NCBI GenBank assembly: GCA_964526375.1
Contig: CAZGLK010000009.1
Span: 1-22,119, forward strand
Length of the DNA: 22,119 nt
Direction of reading: 5' to 3'
Source: CAZGLK01 sp964526375
GTDB taxonomy: Bacteria > Patescibacteriota > Minisyncoccia > JACQLN01
The translations under genes and the position numbers were made by a program. This document shows positions 13,853-20,984 of this stretch, in pieces. Every line of letters begins with the position of its first letter. The stretch's first letter is position 1. The notes under the pieces are model-generated. The model did no database searches. It saw nothing but the letters and a program-made list of their open reading frames with translations, and was not told the DNA's origin.

Positions 13853-13992
13853 AGGACTTACGCATCTTAGTTCCTCCCCTAGTATAGGGGAGGTTAGGAG
13901 GGGTAGGCTGTGCCATACGACAAAAGCGTTTCTTTGCACGTCTACCACCCCCTCCTATTCTAGGAGGGGAGAGGATTAAGCGCGTGGGTCCT
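13853..13992 (+). mobile_element. MITE-like element, copy 1
   Basis: A 140-bp element with imperfect terminal inverted repeats: AGGACTTACGC at 13853-13863 against GCGTGGGTCCT at 13982-13992. Inside are two perfect hairpins, CCTCCCCTA/TAGGGGAGG (near 13873-13893) and CCCCTCCTA/TAGGAGGGG (near 13950-13970). It is nearly identical to 21714-21859 and in the same orientation. It ends 20 bases before the ATG of the dockerin/cohesin gene. There is no coding capacity. Confidence 0.85.
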
Positions 13993-14012
13993 ATTCTTAT
14001 TAAGTTAAAAAG

Positions 14013-16151
14013 ATGCCGACCGGGAAAGCCCTAAAATTTTTTATCCCCTTAGTTGTTGCTTTAATGGCGATTAGCGTTCCTTTGGCGGTTTTCGCGGTGC
14101 CGCAACTGCCCCATATTTTTTACGGCAATATAACCATAGACGGCGCGCCGGCGCCGCTGGGCACTCTGATTATTGCTAAAGTCAGCGGCGCAGAGAAAGG
14201 CAGCATTACCACCACCGAAGCCGGCAAATACGGCGGCGCCGGCGCATACGACGCCAAGCTTCTGGTTCAGGGCAGTGATTTGAACGCGGGTGATACGATA
14301 AACTTTACCTTTTCCGGCATAAACGCGTCTGAAACAGCTTCGTTTGAATCTGGAGCACTGACTAGTCAGAATCTTACTTTTGTTACTAGCCTGGGCGGCT
14401 CCGGCGCCGATGTAACCCTAGGCTCAAGCGCTTCCGGGCAGGCGGAATTGCCCAGCGGCATCACGGCCGTGAGATTATCCGATTCAACGAGCCTGGATCT
14501 GTCGAACCGCGTTAACTCCGCATCCGACGGTACAATTACCGTTGGAGGCACTGCCATGACATTAAGTAATTTCACCAGCGGCAATCTTTCCGGCGTGAAT
14601 CTGTCTGTGCCGCAGACCATAGGCGGTCAGGCCGTGAGCGTAAGCAAAGCGGTGGTATTGCAATCAGGCGTTGACAATCAACCGCTTACTCTAACTAACA
14701 ACAACTTAAGCACCGTTACGGTGACGATCCCCGATGCGACCACGGTTTTGGCGCCGAGCGGCTGGAATGGCGCCATTGAACCGCCTAAAGCGGCCGCGAG
14801 TTCAGGCACGGCGCCCTCCGGCTTTTCTGTGGGCAGTACCGTAATCAGTGTCGGCTCGCCGGATGTGGTGCTGATATTTGATACGGCAGTCACGCTAACG
14901 CTTACTGGAGTAACCGGAGCCGTGGGCTACAAGCCCGCCGGAGCGGACGGCTGGGTTTCAATTGACGCCACTTGTTCCGGAACTTATGCCAATCCCGGAA
15001 GTCCAACATTTCCCGGCGAGTGCAAAATAACCAACGGCACCGATACAAAAATCGTAACTTACCACTTTACCAGTTTTGGTTCGCTTGTTGTCGCGCCAAC
15101 GCCAACACCAACCACAACATCAACGTCTGTTTCTAGTTACGGCGAAGGCGGTGGCGGCGGAACAATTATTCCTTCTGTCCCCGCGGTAGCCTTGAGTGCG
15201 GCCGCCCGGAAAGTAGACGCCAATAAAGACAATAAAATTGATGTGTTGGACTTTAATACATTGATGGTCAACTGGGGCAGTGCGAGCGCCAACAATGCGG
15301 CCGATTTTAACGCTGACGGCAAGGTTGATGTGTTTGATTTTAANNNNNNNNNNNNNNNNNNNNNNNNNNNNNNNNNNNNNNNNNNNNNNNNNNNNNNNNN
15401 NNNNNNNNNNNNNNNNNNNNNNNNNNNNNNNNNNNNNNNNNNNCGCCCGGGGCAAAACTTTACTCTTACGATTGGCCTAAACCCCCAAGGAACAAAAAAT
15501 TACACCGCCAAAATGGAACTTCGCTACCCGGCCGATCTTATGGAAGTAAAGTCGTTCGCTTTTGCCAACGGCTGGCTGGCGCTGGTTCAGCCCGGCTATG
15601 ATCTTAGCGATAAGACCAACGGAGTGTTAATAAAAACCGCGGGTTACCCGGGCGGCGTATCTTCGCCGGTTGCTTTTGGAACGGCGTCGTTTCTGGCCAA
15701 GAAAAGCGGCAATGGAACGATCACTCTAAACAGCGCCAACTCGTTAGCGCTGGATGCCAACAATCAGAATGTTATTGCGGGCGCGTCAGCTCAAACTGCG
15801 GTAGCCGTAGCGGCTCCGGCCACTGCTCCAACGACTCCAAAAACTCAAACGATCCCCGCGGCAGAACCAACTAAAAAAGAGCCGGCCGTTTCAGAAAAAG
15901 AGGCGCCTGCCCTCACGGAGTCAACAGCCGCGCCGCAACCAATAGCTTCGCGATCGTTATTAGCAGCGGTCGGCAGTGTGGCCGCACTCGGCACTGGCAG
16001 TGCCGTGGTCGGCATATTGGTCGGCGCAATAATTCTGATTCTTGCTGGCTACGCGATCTACGCCGTTATCAAAAAGAGAATCCGGCGGCCAGATAGCTCA
16101 AATTCAACCGATTCGGCACAGCCCAAAGAACCCCCGCCGCAGGCGAGTTAA
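14013..16151 (+). CDS. Membrane-anchored surface protein with dockerin-like and cohesin-like modules (contains assembly gap)
   Basis: As assembled the product is 712 residues. Residues 1-29 are a signal peptide (PLVVALMAISVPLAVFA). ~30-130 is a beta domain beginning PHIFYGNITIDGAPAPLG. ~150-360 is a Ser/Thr/Val-rich beta region. A Thr/Pro/Gly-rich linker follows. ~402-443 is a type I dockerin-like pair of calcium loops (DANKDNKIDVLDF and DFNADGKVDVFDF). Residues 444-477 fall in the N gap. ~478-590 resembles a cohesin (PGQNFTLTIGL, AKMELRYPADLMEV, FGTASFLAKKSGNGTITL). A Pro/Ala/Glu-rich stalk leads to one membrane helix (~663-687) and a basic tail. Both sides of the gap are in the same frame, but the true length is unknown. 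Cohesin and dockerin normally bind each other on different proteins; having both on one anchored chain suggests self-assembly or partner capture. Confidence 0.88.
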   Translation: MPTGKALKFFIPLVVALMAISVPLAVFAVPQLPHIFYGNITIDGAPAPLGTLIIAKVSGAEKGSITTTEAGKYGGAGAYDAKLLVQGSDLNAGDTINFTFSGINASETASFESGALTSQNLTFVTSLGGSGADVTLGSSASGQAELPSGITAVRLSDSTSLDLSNRVNSASDGTITVGGTAMTLSNFTSGNLSGVNLSVPQTIGGQAVSVSKAVVLQSGVDNQPLTLTNNNLSTVTVTIPDATTVLAPSGWNGAIEPPKAAASSGTAPSGFSVGSTVISVGSPDVVLIFDTAVTLTLTGVTGAVGYKPAGADGWVSIDATCSGTYANPGSPTFPGECKITNGTDTKIVTYHFTSFGSLVVAPTPTPTTTSTSVSSYGEGGGGGTIIPSVPAVALSAAARKVDANKDNKIDVLDFNTLMVNWGSASANNAADFNADGKVDVFDFXXXXXXXXXXXXXXXXXXXXXXXXXXXXXXXXXXRPGQNFTLTIGLNPQGTKNYTAKMELRYPADLMEVKSFAFANGWLALVQPGYDLSDKTNGVLIKTAGYPGGVSSPVAFGTASFLAKKSGNGTITLNSANSLALDANNQNVIAGASAQTAVAVAAPATAPTTPKTQTIPAAEPTKKEPAVSEKEAPALTESTAAPQPIASRSLLAAVGSVAALGTGSAVVGILVGAIILILAGYAIYAVIKKRIRRPDSSNSTDSAQPKEPPPQAS
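15344..15443. other. 100-N scaffold gap
   Basis: Exactly 100 N residues join two contigs inside the dockerin/cohesin gene. The round number indicates a placeholder of unknown true length, so the joined reading frame and the missing linker residues are provisional. Confidence 0.98.
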
Positions 16152-16188
16152 CCCCACCACTGTTTCCCAGTGGTCGGACGTCTGGGGT
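16151..16188. repeat. Palindromic repeat of the CCACTG...CAGTGGTCGGACGTC family, variant
   Basis: ACCACTG/CAGTGGT (16156-16174) forms a hairpin, followed by CGGACGTCTGG; outer ACCCCA/TGGGGT (16151-16156, 16183-16188) encloses it. The core CAGTGGTCGGACGTCTG is shared with the perfect hairpin at 19403-19443. It begins at the stop codon of the dockerin/cohesin gene. Confidence 0.75.
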
Positions 16189-16204
16189 GGGCTACGAGAA
16201 GGGG

Positions 16205-17809
16205 CTATTGGAGAGAAAACTTATAGACTCTAAAAGCGGCGGCGTTGCCCGCCGCTTTTATGATTGTGTCGGGCAGGCGGCCATTCTTTTGAAGGAATTG
16301 TTCTACATCGCCGGCAGCGGATGAGGGTTGTATTGGTTTTAGCGGCGAGGCCGCCTCGGCTTTTACAAAATAGAGAGTTACAGCCTTAAACATTTCGGTC
16401 TGGCCGGATTTTATTTTTTGCTCAAAGGCGCTGGCCGGCATTATGGGTATACCATGGTAATATTGCCGCCGGCTAAAGAGCCACAATGTTGGGCCTAAAG
16501 ATAGGTTATCGTCGTAGATAAGGCCGGTGGGTTTGAGATCAGGGGGATAATTAGCGCTGTATTTTTGAATTACGCGCTCTAGATGCGGATTGGGATGGCT
16601 GGGCAGACCGGGCCCGCGTGCGCCGCCGAAAATCTCGTTAAAGTATCTATCCAGCTTGACCACGCCGTAGTCGGGTGCACTAAAGAAAACGAGATTGACG
16701 GTGAATATCAATTCATAAACAAAAAAAACCGCGATCGGAGCCAGCACCCATTTTTTGTTGTAGCGCTCGCGCATGGCGGTCAGGCCCAAGGCGGCCAGCA
16801 GCGTGGCCGGAATGGCATACAAAGAGCTAAAGCGAATGGCCGAGCCGATCTTTATCAACATCAAAGTAATAAATACGGCCGCCAGCGGCAACCACATCAG
16901 TTCTTTTCTAAGGCCGCGGCGGATCAAAATCACCACCAGCCCCAGAGAGGCCAGAATCAAAAAGGGGATAGAAAAGATAGTCAGCAGGTTTTCGGAGATG
17001 TTAGAAAACGGCTCCTGGCTTTTGCCGGATTCGCCCTGCCAGGGGATTTTTTGATTCAAAAGAGAAGCCAGTTGCAAATCAAAGTGGCCAAAAATTTTGT
17101 AGGAATAGATGTTGTAAACAATCACCGGCGAGAAAACCGTGAGTGCTATAATCAGCGAGAGGTAAAGCCGTTTGTCTTTAAGCAGGCGCGATTTATTGAT
17201 CAACAGATAGAGTGCGTATATTGGCATCAAAAACAAACTCACATATTTTGTTAAAAAACACAGCCCCAAAATTAAGCCGAATTTCCACCAGTGGCGGCTG
17301 TTCTCCAAAAAGCGCAAAAAGTAATAGATGTTAAGAAGTAGCAGGGGAAAGAGAATACCCTCCATCATAGCCAGGCGCGAATTGGAAACCAAGGCAAAAC
17401 TTAAACTGCCCAAGAGAGCAGCCATAAGGCCGAGCGACCTTTTCTGGAGTTGAAGTCGCCGGCCGATCAAGTAAAGAAGGAACACGGCAGCAATTCCGCC
17501 CAAGGCTGAAGGCAGGCGGGCTACCAAGAGAGAATCGCTGAAGAGTTTTAAAAAAATATGCTGAACCAAAAAAACCAGCGGCGGGTGGTCGTGAAAAGAA
17601 AGCTTGAGCCAAGCGGGCAGAGCCGAATTCTGTAGCCACTGGATTGGTGTGGTCTGGGAGGTGCTGTCTAAGTAATCCAAATAGCCGATGGAGCGGAAAG
17701 CATAAAGTCCCTCGTCAAAAGTAAGCTCGCTGGAACCTAGTCCCCATAAACGTAAAATAGCGGCCAAGACGACAACGATAAAAAGTATAATTTTAACTGG
17801 CTTGGTCAT
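16205..17809 (-). CDS. GT-C fold glycosyltransferase (PMT_2/ArnT-like)
   Basis: The product is 534 residues with about ten to eleven membrane helices. The N-terminal layout is that of lipid-phosphosugar-dependent GT-C enzymes: helix 1 (7-24), then LTFDEGLYAF (29-38) with the conserved acidic pair D32/E33, and SFHDHPPLVFL (71-81) before the next helix, a typical PMT_2 (PF13231) motif. Such enzymes move mannose or similar sugars from a polyprenyl-phosphate carrier to proteins or glycans on the outer face of the membrane. A soluble C-terminal region follows residue ~385. It converges on the surface-protein gene at 14013 with 53 bases between, so a role in glycosylating those Ser/Thr-rich proteins is possible but only inferred. 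Confidence 0.88.
   Translation of the reverse strand: MTKPVKIILFIVVVLAAILRLWGLGSSELTFDEGLYAFRSIGYLDYLDSTSQTTPIQWLQNSALPAWLKLSFHDHPPLVFLVQHIFLKLFSDSLLVARLPSALGGIAAVFLLYLIGRRLQLQKRSLGLMAALLGSLSFALVSNSRLAMMEGILFPLLLLNIYYFLRFLENSRHWWKFGLILGLCFLTKYVSLFLMPIYALYLLINKSRLLKDKRLYLSLIIALTVFSPVIVYNIYSYKIFGHFDLQLASLLNQKIPWQGESGKSQEPFSNISENLLTIFSIPFLILASLGLVVILIRRGLRKELMWLPLAAVFITLMLIKIGSAIRFSSLYAIPATLLAALGLTAMRERYNKKWVLAPIAVFFVYELIFTVNLVFFSAPDYGVVKLDRYFNEIFGGARGPGLPSHPNPHLERVIQKYSANYPPDLKPTGLIYDDNLSLGPTLWLFSRRQYYHGIPIMPASAFEQKIKSGQTEMFKAVTLYFVKAEAASPLKPIQPSSAAGDVEQFLQKNGRLPDTIIKAAGNAAAFRVYKFSLQ
16231..16260. terminator. Terminator hairpin inside the 3' end of the GT-C gene
   Basis: TAAAAGCGGCG at 16231-16241 is the exact reverse complement of CGCCGCTTTTA at 16250-16260. 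It can end transcription from the dockerin/cohesin gene. On the other strand it encodes KAAGNAAAF near the GT-C C-terminus, 26 bases before the end of that gene, so GT-C messages could be trimmed early. Confidence 0.7.
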
Positions 17810-17888
17810 ATGCGGCTGCCACTACTCTACTACACTACTTGTCACTCTGACCAGCCCGGACCAGTCCACAAGGCCGCCCACTTGGAAC

Positions 17889-17905
17889 CGGTGGTCGGAC
17901 GCCGT
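17889..17905 (+). repeat. Fragment of the GTGGTCGGACG repeat family
   Basis: CGGTGGTCGGACGCCGTCT (from 17889) shares GTGGTCGGACG with the hairpins at 16151-16188 and 19403-19443 but lacks the mirror half. The rest of 17810-17941 shows nothing else I can name. Confidence 0.4.
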
Positions 17906-17941
17906 CTCTGACTACACGCCCGCGCTAGGCATATGGATGAG

Positions 17942-18445
17942 TCAGGGCGCTTGGCAGACGGCGGCTTTGTCCTCGGGGCTTAATTTAGATATAAGGTTTT
18001 GAAGTTCGGCGATGGTGGCTTGGCTTAAGGCCGGCAGCGAAGATGGTCCGTTTGAACTCGGCGGCGGGGCCGGTGATGATCCCACACCGGCTATCTTGCC
18101 CACGATTTGGGGCAACAGGCTGCTTTTGGGGTTAAGCTCTTTTATTTCTTCTATGATTTTTTGGGATTCCTGCAAAGCCGATTCCAATTGGGCGGTCTCG
18201 TCGGGGCTGGCATTTCCGCTGGCAATGGATCGGGTCAAACTTTCCATAATATCCGCGTTGGCCCCGAGCTTTTCCAAAAGTTCGGCTCGCCGGGCGGCCG
18301 GGTTAAAAATTTCAAAGCTTTTGTCTTTGAGCCGGCCCAAGCCCAAAGCCGCCAAGGCCTTTTGTTTTACGGAATCGGGCAAGTTGGTGGCCAAATAATA
18401 ACCGCCCAGGCTGAATAGGGTTGTGTATAGCAGAAACTTGAGCAT
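17942..18445 (-). CDS. Membrane-tethered protein of unknown function
   Basis: The product is 167 residues from ATG at 18443-18445; an in-frame TTG nine bases upstream is rejected because it lies between the -10 and the ATG. One N-terminal helix (~2-20) is followed by an extracytoplasmic part: a helical region (~24-105, with AARRAELLEKLGANADIMES and an amphipathic stretch rich in Glu and Lys), a Pro/Ser linker (~118-137) and a short C-terminal helix pair ending LSPEDKAAVCQAP. I recognise no family. It is divergent from the SIMPL gene at 18496, and both are single-helix envelope proteins, so shared regulation is plausible. The -10 is 8 bases from the ATG, which implies a leaderless message. Confidence 0.8.
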   Translation of the reverse strand: MLKFLLYTTLFSLGGYYLATNLPDSVKQKALAALGLGRLKDKSFEIFNPAARRAELLEKLGANADIMESLTRSIASGNASPDETAQLESALQESQKIIEEIKELNPKSSLLPQIVGKIAGVGSSPAPPPSSNGPSSLPALSQATIAELQNLISKLSPEDKAAVCQAP

Positions 18446-18453
18446 ATGGTACA

Positions 18454-18482
18454 ATTATATTATCTTAAATCTTAAATCTCAA
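18454..18482 (-). promoter_or_regulatory. Promoter of the 17942-18445 gene
   Basis: On the minus strand: TTGAGA (18482-18477), a 17-base spacer and consensus TATAAT (18459-18454), then 8 bases to the ATG. The spacer contains direct repeats of AAGATTT. It is among the best promoters in the window and leaves almost no leader. Confidence 0.75.
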
Positions 18483-18495
18483 ATCTCGAAGCTTT

Positions 18496-19269
18496 ATGTT
18501 TTCCAAAATTACAACCATAATTTCATCCAGCCGGTTGATTCGCTGGCTGGCGATGGCTTTGTTTATTTTGGTTGCGGCTCTGGCTTTGAATAGCGTCTGG
18601 GATGTTTTTGCCAAATGGGGCTGGGCGAATCCGCCGTCCAAAGAGGCGCGCACCATAACTCTTTCGGCTGAAGGCAAGGTTACGGTTACGCCCGACACCG
18701 CCCGGCTTAACTTGAGCGTGGTTAGCGAAGGTAAGTCGGCCGAAGATGTTCAGCAAAAAAACACCGAAGCCATGAATAAGGTAATTGAGTTTGTTAAATC
18801 CAAAAGTGTTGAGGACACAGACATTAAAACCACCGGATATAATCTTTACCCCAAGTATGATTATGTTGAGGGTCGGCAAGTCGCGGCGGGCTATACCATA
18901 AATCAAACCCTGGAGGTAAAAGTCAGGGACCTAAAAAAAGTAGGGGAGATTATAACTGGGGCAGTCAGCCGTGGGGCTAATCAAGTTTCGGGGGTGGAGT
19001 TTTTGGTGGATGACCCAGACAAATTTAAAGCCGATGCCCGCGCTCAAGCCTTTGAAAAGGCCCGGGCTAAGGCCAAGGAGTTGGCTAAACTTGCTCGCGT
19101 TCGGCTGGGCAAGGTGACTACGTTTTCGGAATCGTTCACCGGCGAGCCGCCGATTATTTATGGCCGATCGGCCGAGGTTTACGGCATCGGCGGCGGCGCT
19201 GTGCCCGACACCCAAGCCGGCAGTCAGGAGATCGCAGTCAGCGTGAATGTGACTTTTGAAATTAAATGA
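18496..19269 (+). CDS. SIMPL (DUF541, YggE-like) envelope protein
   Basis: The product is 257 residues. One N-terminal membrane helix (~16-33, LAMALFILVAALALNSVW) is followed by a SIMPL domain over ~52-257. Family hallmarks are ITLSAEGKVTVTPDTARLNL at 53-72 (the 'G.g.v...PD.a.l..gv' start), TTGYNLYPKYDY (~115-126), GYTINQTLEVKVRDL, and the C-terminal SQEIAVSVNVTFEIK. DUF541 proteins form large ring assemblies in some bacteria and are tied to stress tolerance in E. coli YggE; the biochemical role is not settled. No lipobox is visible, so it is membrane-anchored and faces outward. The start has no Shine-Dalgarno. Transcription diverges from the neighbour at 17942-18445. Confidence 0.93.
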   Translation: MFSKITTIISSSRLIRWLAMALFILVAALALNSVWDVFAKWGWANPPSKEARTITLSAEGKVTVTPDTARLNLSVVSEGKSAEDVQQKNTEAMNKVIEFVKSKSVEDTDIKTTGYNLYPKYDYVEGRQVAAGYTINQTLEVKVRDLKKVGEIITGAVSRGANQVSGVEFLVDDPDKFKADARAQAFEKARAKAKELAKLARVRLGKVTTFSESFTGEPPIIYGRSAEVYGIGGGAVPDTQAGSQEIAVSVNVTFEIK

Positions 19270-19286
19270 TGCGCAGGATATGATTT

Positions 19287-19309
19287 TGTTCCAAGCTAAG
19301 CTTGGAACA
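19287..19309 (+). terminator. Hairpin after the SIMPL gene
   Basis: TGTTCCAAGC at 19287-19296 pairs exactly with GCTTGGAACA at 19300-19309 around TAA, 17 bases past the stop, followed by TTTAATTTCTTT. It acts as a probable terminator and resembles the hairpin at 911-935. Confidence 0.65.
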
Positions 19310-19402
19310 TTTAATTTCTTTCATATGCATCTTAAAGGATCGTCGGAGATACATAAAAAAGGAAAGGGTGGCATTTAGCATCATTTACAACCATTCAACA
19401 AA

Positions 19403-19443
19403 ACAGACGTCCGACCACTGTGAAACAGTGGTCGGACGTCTGT
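19403..19443. repeat. 41-bp perfect hairpin, CAGTGGTCGGACGTCTG family
   Basis: CAGACGTCCGACCACTG at 19404-19420 and its exact reverse complement at 19426-19442 enclose TGAAA; one more A/T pair closes it. A variant lies at 16151-16188 and a fragment at 17889-17905. It lies in the 259-base space before the Nudix gene, which otherwise holds only the promoter listed next. Confidence 0.92.
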
Positions 19444-19481
19444 GATGGGGTAATGTCATTCTATTCTGGTTGGTGGTATTA

Positions 19482-19522
19482 TTGAAAACAATTGGTTCTT
19501 TAATTAAATGATACGGAGGTGA
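19482..19522 (+). promoter_or_regulatory. Promoter and strong Shine-Dalgarno of the Nudix gene
   Basis: TTGAAA (19482-19487), a 17-base spacer and TAAATG (19505-19510) form a moderate promoter. GGAGGTGA at 19515-19522 is a full complement of the 16S 3' tail and lies 6 bases before GTG at 19529, which fixes that start. It is the only strong ribosome binding site I found in the window. Confidence 0.7.
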
Positions 19523-19528
19523 GAGCCG

Positions 19529-20044
19529 GTGTTTATTGAAAATGGTAAGTGGTCTAGACTGGCTGTGGCTATGTTGGTGGAGCGTGATGACGGCGAGTTT
19601 TTGCTGGTTCGGGAGGAGAGAACTGAAGAGGCGATAGGTAAGTATCCAAATATGCTTTCCATTCCCATGGGGCATATTGAGCCTGCCGAAGATCCGCCGA
19701 CGGCGGCGCTGCGCGAGTTTACCGAGGAAACGGGTCTTGAGGCCGAAATTGATTATCCGCTTGGGTTTTTTCAGTTTGAGATGCCTAATAGAAAACGCGC
19801 CGCCCTGTGGGCTTATAAGGGACATCTCGTCGATGGCGTTAAAGAGAAGCCAGCGGTGATCTGGGTTGATGAGATTGAATTTTTGTCGCTGGATCCATTT
19901 TTACTCCGGCCGCTAAACCACGAGATTTTCCAGTTGTACTCTGTGGCGCGTCGTCTCATTACCCATATCGGTTTGGGCAATAAAACATTGACCAGAATAG
20001 TTCAGGCCGCTACGCCCACGGCCTCGCATTGGACCCCTTCATAA
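19529..20044 (+). CDS. Nudix hydrolase
   Basis: The product is 171 residues. The Nudix box G-x5-E-x7-REUxEExGU is complete at residues 48-70 (G48, E54, R62, E63, E66, E67, G69, L70), so metal-dependent hydrolysis of a nucleoside diphosphate linked to another group is expected; the substrate cannot be told. The fold's strands are visible in SRLAVAMLVERD (9-20) and EFLLVREER (23-31). GTG at 19529 is chosen as start because of the perfect Shine-Dalgarno six bases upstream. The C-terminal ~35 residues are not conserved-looking, and the last codons overlap the terminator shared with the convergent kinase gene. Confidence 0.93.
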   Translation: MFIENGKWSRLAVAMLVERDDGEFLLVREERTEEAIGKYPNMLSIPMGHIEPAEDPPTAALREFTEETGLEAEIDYPLGFFQFEMPNRKRAALWAYKGHLVDGVKEKPAVIWVDEIEFLSLDPFLLRPLNHEIFQLYSVARRLITHIGLGNKTLTRIVQAATPTASHWTPS

Positions 20045-20059
20045 AAGGAGGGGTTTTTA
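20033..20059. terminator. Terminator between convergent Nudix and IPK genes
   Basis: ACCCCTTC (20033-20040) pairs with GGAGGGGT (20047-20054, one G-T pair) followed by TTTTT. It overlaps the last four codons of the Nudix gene and the stop of the IPK gene (20057-20059). Confidence 0.8.
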
Positions 20060-20863
20060 ATTTCCCAGGATGATTGTAGTGCCTAAGTTCTTACCGATCA
20101 GTGCCGACATTATATTTCCGACTCGCAGGCCGTTGAATATGCGAGTGGTTGCTTTGGAGTTGAGACTCATGAGCTTGGCCAGCTTGCCCATCATCTCGCC
20201 GGTGGTGTCGTGGGAAGTTGAAGAGGCGGGAGTTTGTTTAGATAATGCCTTGATCATCCTTAGGTTTATATCTTTCAGTAATTGAGCCGATTTGTTTTTA
20301 TGGGGGTTGGCGGTGTAGACGCCGTCAACATCGCTGGCCAAGAGAATAAAGTCGGCCTTAAATTTTTGGGCGCAGACTACGGTTATTGTATCGCCCGATA
20401 AAATGGAAAAGTTTTTTTGCCCATCCACCACCATATCGCCGTTAAGCAGGGGAATCCAGTTTTTCTTTAATATCTCGCCAACTAATCTGTGGCCGCAGAA
20501 GTTTAGTTTGCCGTTTTGGTAATAAAATAAGCTACCGCTGGGGAGAGGGATGACTGGTAACCCGGCCTGATTTAAAATAAAGGCAATCTCTTGTTGAAGC
20601 CGGCTGACCTCGCGGTGGGTTTGCAATGAGCCCTGAATTGCTTTTGCATCCGGGGCTCCTTTTTGCAAACCAAAGCGGTGAGCGAGGCCGTGGGCTCGGC
20701 CGCCGGCGCCATGAACCAAAATTAGCCCTTGGGGTTTGGCCTTGATAGCCTTTTTGATTTCTTGGGCGATCCGCCGGACTATTTTTTTATTCAACCCCCC
20801 GCCCAGTTTTTTGCGGGTTACTATTGACCCGCCGAGTTTTAATATGGTTAGCTGTCTGTTCAT
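20057..20863 (-). CDS. Isopentenyl phosphate kinase (amino acid kinase family)
   Basis: The product is 268 residues, typical of IPK, which makes isopentenyl diphosphate from isopentenyl phosphate in the alternative mevalonate route. Amino acid kinase motifs in order are LKLGGSIVTRK (8-18, K9 and G11-S13 for phosphates), LVHGAGGRAHGLAH (49-62) with H59 at the place of the IPK-specific histidine that marks the substrate site, NGDMV (141-145), ILSGDT (154-159), ASDVDGVYTANP (176-187) and DTTGEMMGKLAKL (219-231). The GAGGRAH loop differs from the more usual GGGSFGH of archaeal enzymes, so a divergent substrate is possible. No other mevalonate-pathway gene is in this window. It is convergent with the Nudix gene and divergent from the C39-like gene. 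Confidence 0.88.
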   Translation of the reverse strand: MNRQLTILKLGGSIVTRKKLGGGLNKKIVRRIAQEIKKAIKAKPQGLILVHGAGGRAHGLAHRFGLQKGAPDAKAIQGSLQTHREVSRLQQEIAFILNQAGLPVIPLPSGSLFYYQNGKLNFCGHRLVGEILKKNWIPLLNGDMVVDGQKNFSILSGDTITVVCAQKFKADFILLASDVDGVYTANPHKNKSAQLLKDINLRMIKALSKQTPASSTSHDTTGEMMGKLAKLMSLNSKATTRIFNGLRVGNIMSALIGKNLGTTIILGN

Positions 20864-20949
20864 TAAGATTTCGATAGTCCGATGCTTTGTTCGGCATATA
20901 GATTATTTAATTATAAAAAAAGAAGGAAGTCAATTTTGACTTTCTTAAG

Positions 20950-20978
20950 TTGTTTCTCATCGCGCTGAATGTTAAAAT
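20950..20978 (+). promoter_or_regulatory. Promoter of the C39-like peptidase gene
   Basis: TTGTTT (20950-20955), a 17-base spacer and TAAAAT (20973-20978), then 6 bases to the ATG at 20985. A second -35-like TTGACT lies at 20936-20941 but is too far. The transcript would begin at or next to the start codon. Confidence 0.65.
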
Positions 20979-20984
20979 CCAATC

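Noticed and set aside
19385..19825. Minus-strand frame across the Nudix gene
   Set aside because: It is antisense to a complete Nudix box gene and partly made of the hairpin repeat.
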